From positions 1,364,001 to 1,428,000 of the forward strand of contig NZ_CP149511.1 of NCBI RefSeq assembly GCF_040126305.1: a DNA stretch of 64,000 bases, in the 5' to 3' direction. This document shows positions 62,872-64,000 of this stretch, one piece after another; the first letter of the stretch is position 1; each line of letters starts with the position of its first letter. Source of the stretch: Pararhizobium sp. A13. Lineage in GTDB: Bacteria; Pseudomonadota; Alphaproteobacteria; Rhizobiales; Rhizobiaceae. Under the pieces are notes generated by a model. That model searched no databases and was not told where the DNA came from. It saw only the letters and a list, made by a program, of their open reading frames with translations. The position numbers were made by a program, and so were the translations under genes.

Positions 62872-63891
62872 ATGTCGCTGCTCAATAAGTTCGAACGTTA
62901 TCCGCTTACATTCGGCCCGACGCCGATCGAGCACCTTCCGAGGCTCACTGCAGCACTCGGGGGAAAGGTGGAGATTTACGCCAAGCGAGAGGACTGCAAC
63001 TCCGGCCTCGCGATGGGCGGCAACAAGCTCAGGAAGCTGGAATACATCGTACCGGATGCAATCGCATCGGGCGCGGATACGCTGGTCTCGATCGGCGGCG
63101 TTCAGTCGAACCACACACGGATGGTCGCCGCGACGGCTGCAAAGATCGGCATGAAATGCGTCGTGATCCAGGAGAAATGGGTTCCGCACTATGATGCCAT
63201 CTACGATCGTGTCGGCAACATCCTGATGACCCGCCTCATGGGCGCTGACAGCCGGCTCGTGGACGATGGCTTTGACATCGGCATCCGCAAGAGCTGGGAG
63301 GATGCCATCCAGTCGGTCAAGGACGGGGGCGGCAAACCCTACCCGATCCCTGCCGGAGCCTCGGTGCACAAATATGGCGCCCTCGGCTATATCGGCTTCG
63401 CCGAGGAGGTCGCGGCGCAGGAGAAAAAACTCGGTTTCAAGTTCGATTACATCGTCGTCTGCGTCGTCACCGGCTCCACGCAGGCGGGCATGATCGTGGG
63501 CTTTGCCGCGCAGGACCGGGCGGACCGGGTGATCGGCATCGACGCCTCCGGAACGCTCGAGCAGACCCGTGCGCAGGTTCGCCAGATCGTCGATGATACC
63601 GCCAGGCTTGTCGAGCTGGGCCGCGACGTCCGCGAAGATGAGATCATCATCAATCCCGACTACGCCTATCCCGCCTATGGCGTGCCCTCGGACGAAACCA
63701 ACGAGGCGATCCGGCTTGCCGCGCGCACGGAGGCGATGATCACCGACCCCGTCTACGAGGGCAAGTCGATGCAGGGCATGATCGACCTGACACGCAAAGG
63801 CTTTTTCCCCGAAGGTTCCAGGGTGCTTTACGCCCATCTCGGCGGCGCGCCCGCAATCAACGGCTACAGCTACTACTACAAGGACGGCTGA
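62872..63891 (+). CDS. acdS: 1-aminocyclopropane-1-carboxylate deaminase
   Basis: A 339-aa PLP enzyme that cleaves the plant ethylene precursor ACC to ammonia and 2-oxobutyrate. The Schiff-base Lys52 lies in [27 protein letters not shown] binds the cofactor and substrate. Glu296 (DPVYEGKSM) and Leu323 ([12 protein letters not shown]) are the residues that separate true ACC deaminases from D-cysteine desulfhydrases, which have Thr at both sites. Full length. GGAGG lies before the ATG. It marks a plant-associated lifestyle. Confidence 0.97.
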   Translation: MSLLNKFERYPLTFGPTPIEHLPRLTAALGGKVEIYAKREDCNSGLAMGGNKLRKLEYIVPDAIASGADTLVSIGGVQSNHTRMVAATAAKIGMKCVVIQEKWVPHYDAIYDRVGNILMTRLMGADSRLVDDGFDIGIRKSWEDAIQSVKDGGGKPYPIPAGASVHKYGALGYIGFAEEVAAQEKKLGFKFDYIVVCVVTGSTQAGMIVGFAAQDRADRVIGIDASGTLEQTRAQVRQIVDDTARLVELGRDVREDEIIINPDYAYPAYGVPSDETNEAIRLAARTEAMITDPVYEGKSMQGMIDLTRKGFFPEGSRVLYAHLGGAPAINGYSYYYKDG

Positions 63892-63953
63892 GGCAGCGCT
63901 CTAACGCACCCAGACCTGGCATTCCCACGCAGCGCAACTGCCAAGGACGTATC

Positions 63954-64000
63954 ATGACCCATTCTGTTCGAAGACACGGCCGAAGCTCTTTCGAAGTGAC
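63954..64000 (+). CDS. Start of a gene cut by the window edge
   Basis: ATG with AAGGA 7 bases before it, reading MTHSVRRHGRSSFEV to the end. It follows acdS by 62 bases on the same strand. Too short to identify. Confidence 0.35.
   Translation, partial: MTHSVRRHGRSSFEV

Noticed and set aside
1..64000. CRISPR arrays, tRNA and rRNA genes, intact transposons, replication genes
   Set aside because: Looked for regular short repeats, tRNA-like arms, repABC or dnaA motifs and complete transposases; only transposase scraps were found.

Overview
The window looks like a replicon of a rhizobial alphaproteobacterium (order Hyphomicrobiales, Rhizobium/Ensifer/Shinella/Mesorhizobium type). The evidence is high-GC coding sequence, complete fixNOQP and fixGHIS gene sets under FNR/FixK boxes, an FnrN-type regulator, hemN, a phasin, an ACC deaminase with its Lrp-type regulator, serine-cycle genes, a GGAAC-N16-CGTT stress-sigma promoter and many solute-binding-protein transporters. 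Many gene remnants and IS scraps suggest an accessory replicon or plastic chromosome segment. I cannot name the species.

Layout. 1-4056 (minus): serine-cycle genes sgaA, mclA and mtkA (partial), with a LuxR-type regulator whose receiver domain is degenerate. 4224-13527: a PepT-type ABC importer (minus) divergent from a GntR regulator, a mannonate dehydratase-like gene, a 5-dehydro-4-deoxyglucarate dehydratase and a GH1 beta-glucosidase; probably uptake and breakdown of a glycoside or uronide. 14285-20109 (plus): a signalling operon with a LivK-like binding protein, a hybrid histidine kinase split by a frameshift, a single-domain response regulator and a receiver-adenylate cyclase. 20110-22430: a stress-promoter-driven mini membrane protein, decayed genes, a small exported protein and a phasin. 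22735-37074: the microaerobic block. It holds a P-type ATPase broken by a 14-bp tandem duplication, BON and Usp proteins, ccoSIHG and ccoPQON, a hemerythrin-like protein, fnrN and hemN, with three FNR/FixK boxes.

37075-43640: a second cyclase (with TPR repeats) among remnants of IS66, IS110, DUF6880, a nucleotidyltransferase, AbiEii and a Rieske oxygenase, plus a DUF433/DUF5615 toxin-antitoxin-like pair. 43658-54223: a catabolic cluster with a ferredoxin-type reductase, HisC-like aminotransferase, FAD-linked 2-hydroxyacid dehydrogenase, polar amino-acid-type ABC importer, Rieske oxygenase and LysR regulator. Its transporter ATPase is fused in one frame to an N-terminal M14-like (DUF2817) hydrolase. 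This is the best candidate for an undescribed system: import, hydrolysis and oxidative breakdown of an unidentified conjugated amino-acid-like compound.

54224-57306: small hypotheticals, a truncated AbiEi-like gene, and a tautomerase divergent from a LysR regulator. 57346-61476 (minus): an ABC ATPase, a FtsX-type permease and an AttH/CrtC-like lipocalin protein. 62252-63891: acdR and acdS, followed by the start of another gene at the window edge. I saw no rRNA, tRNA, CRISPR array, intact transposon or replication origin.
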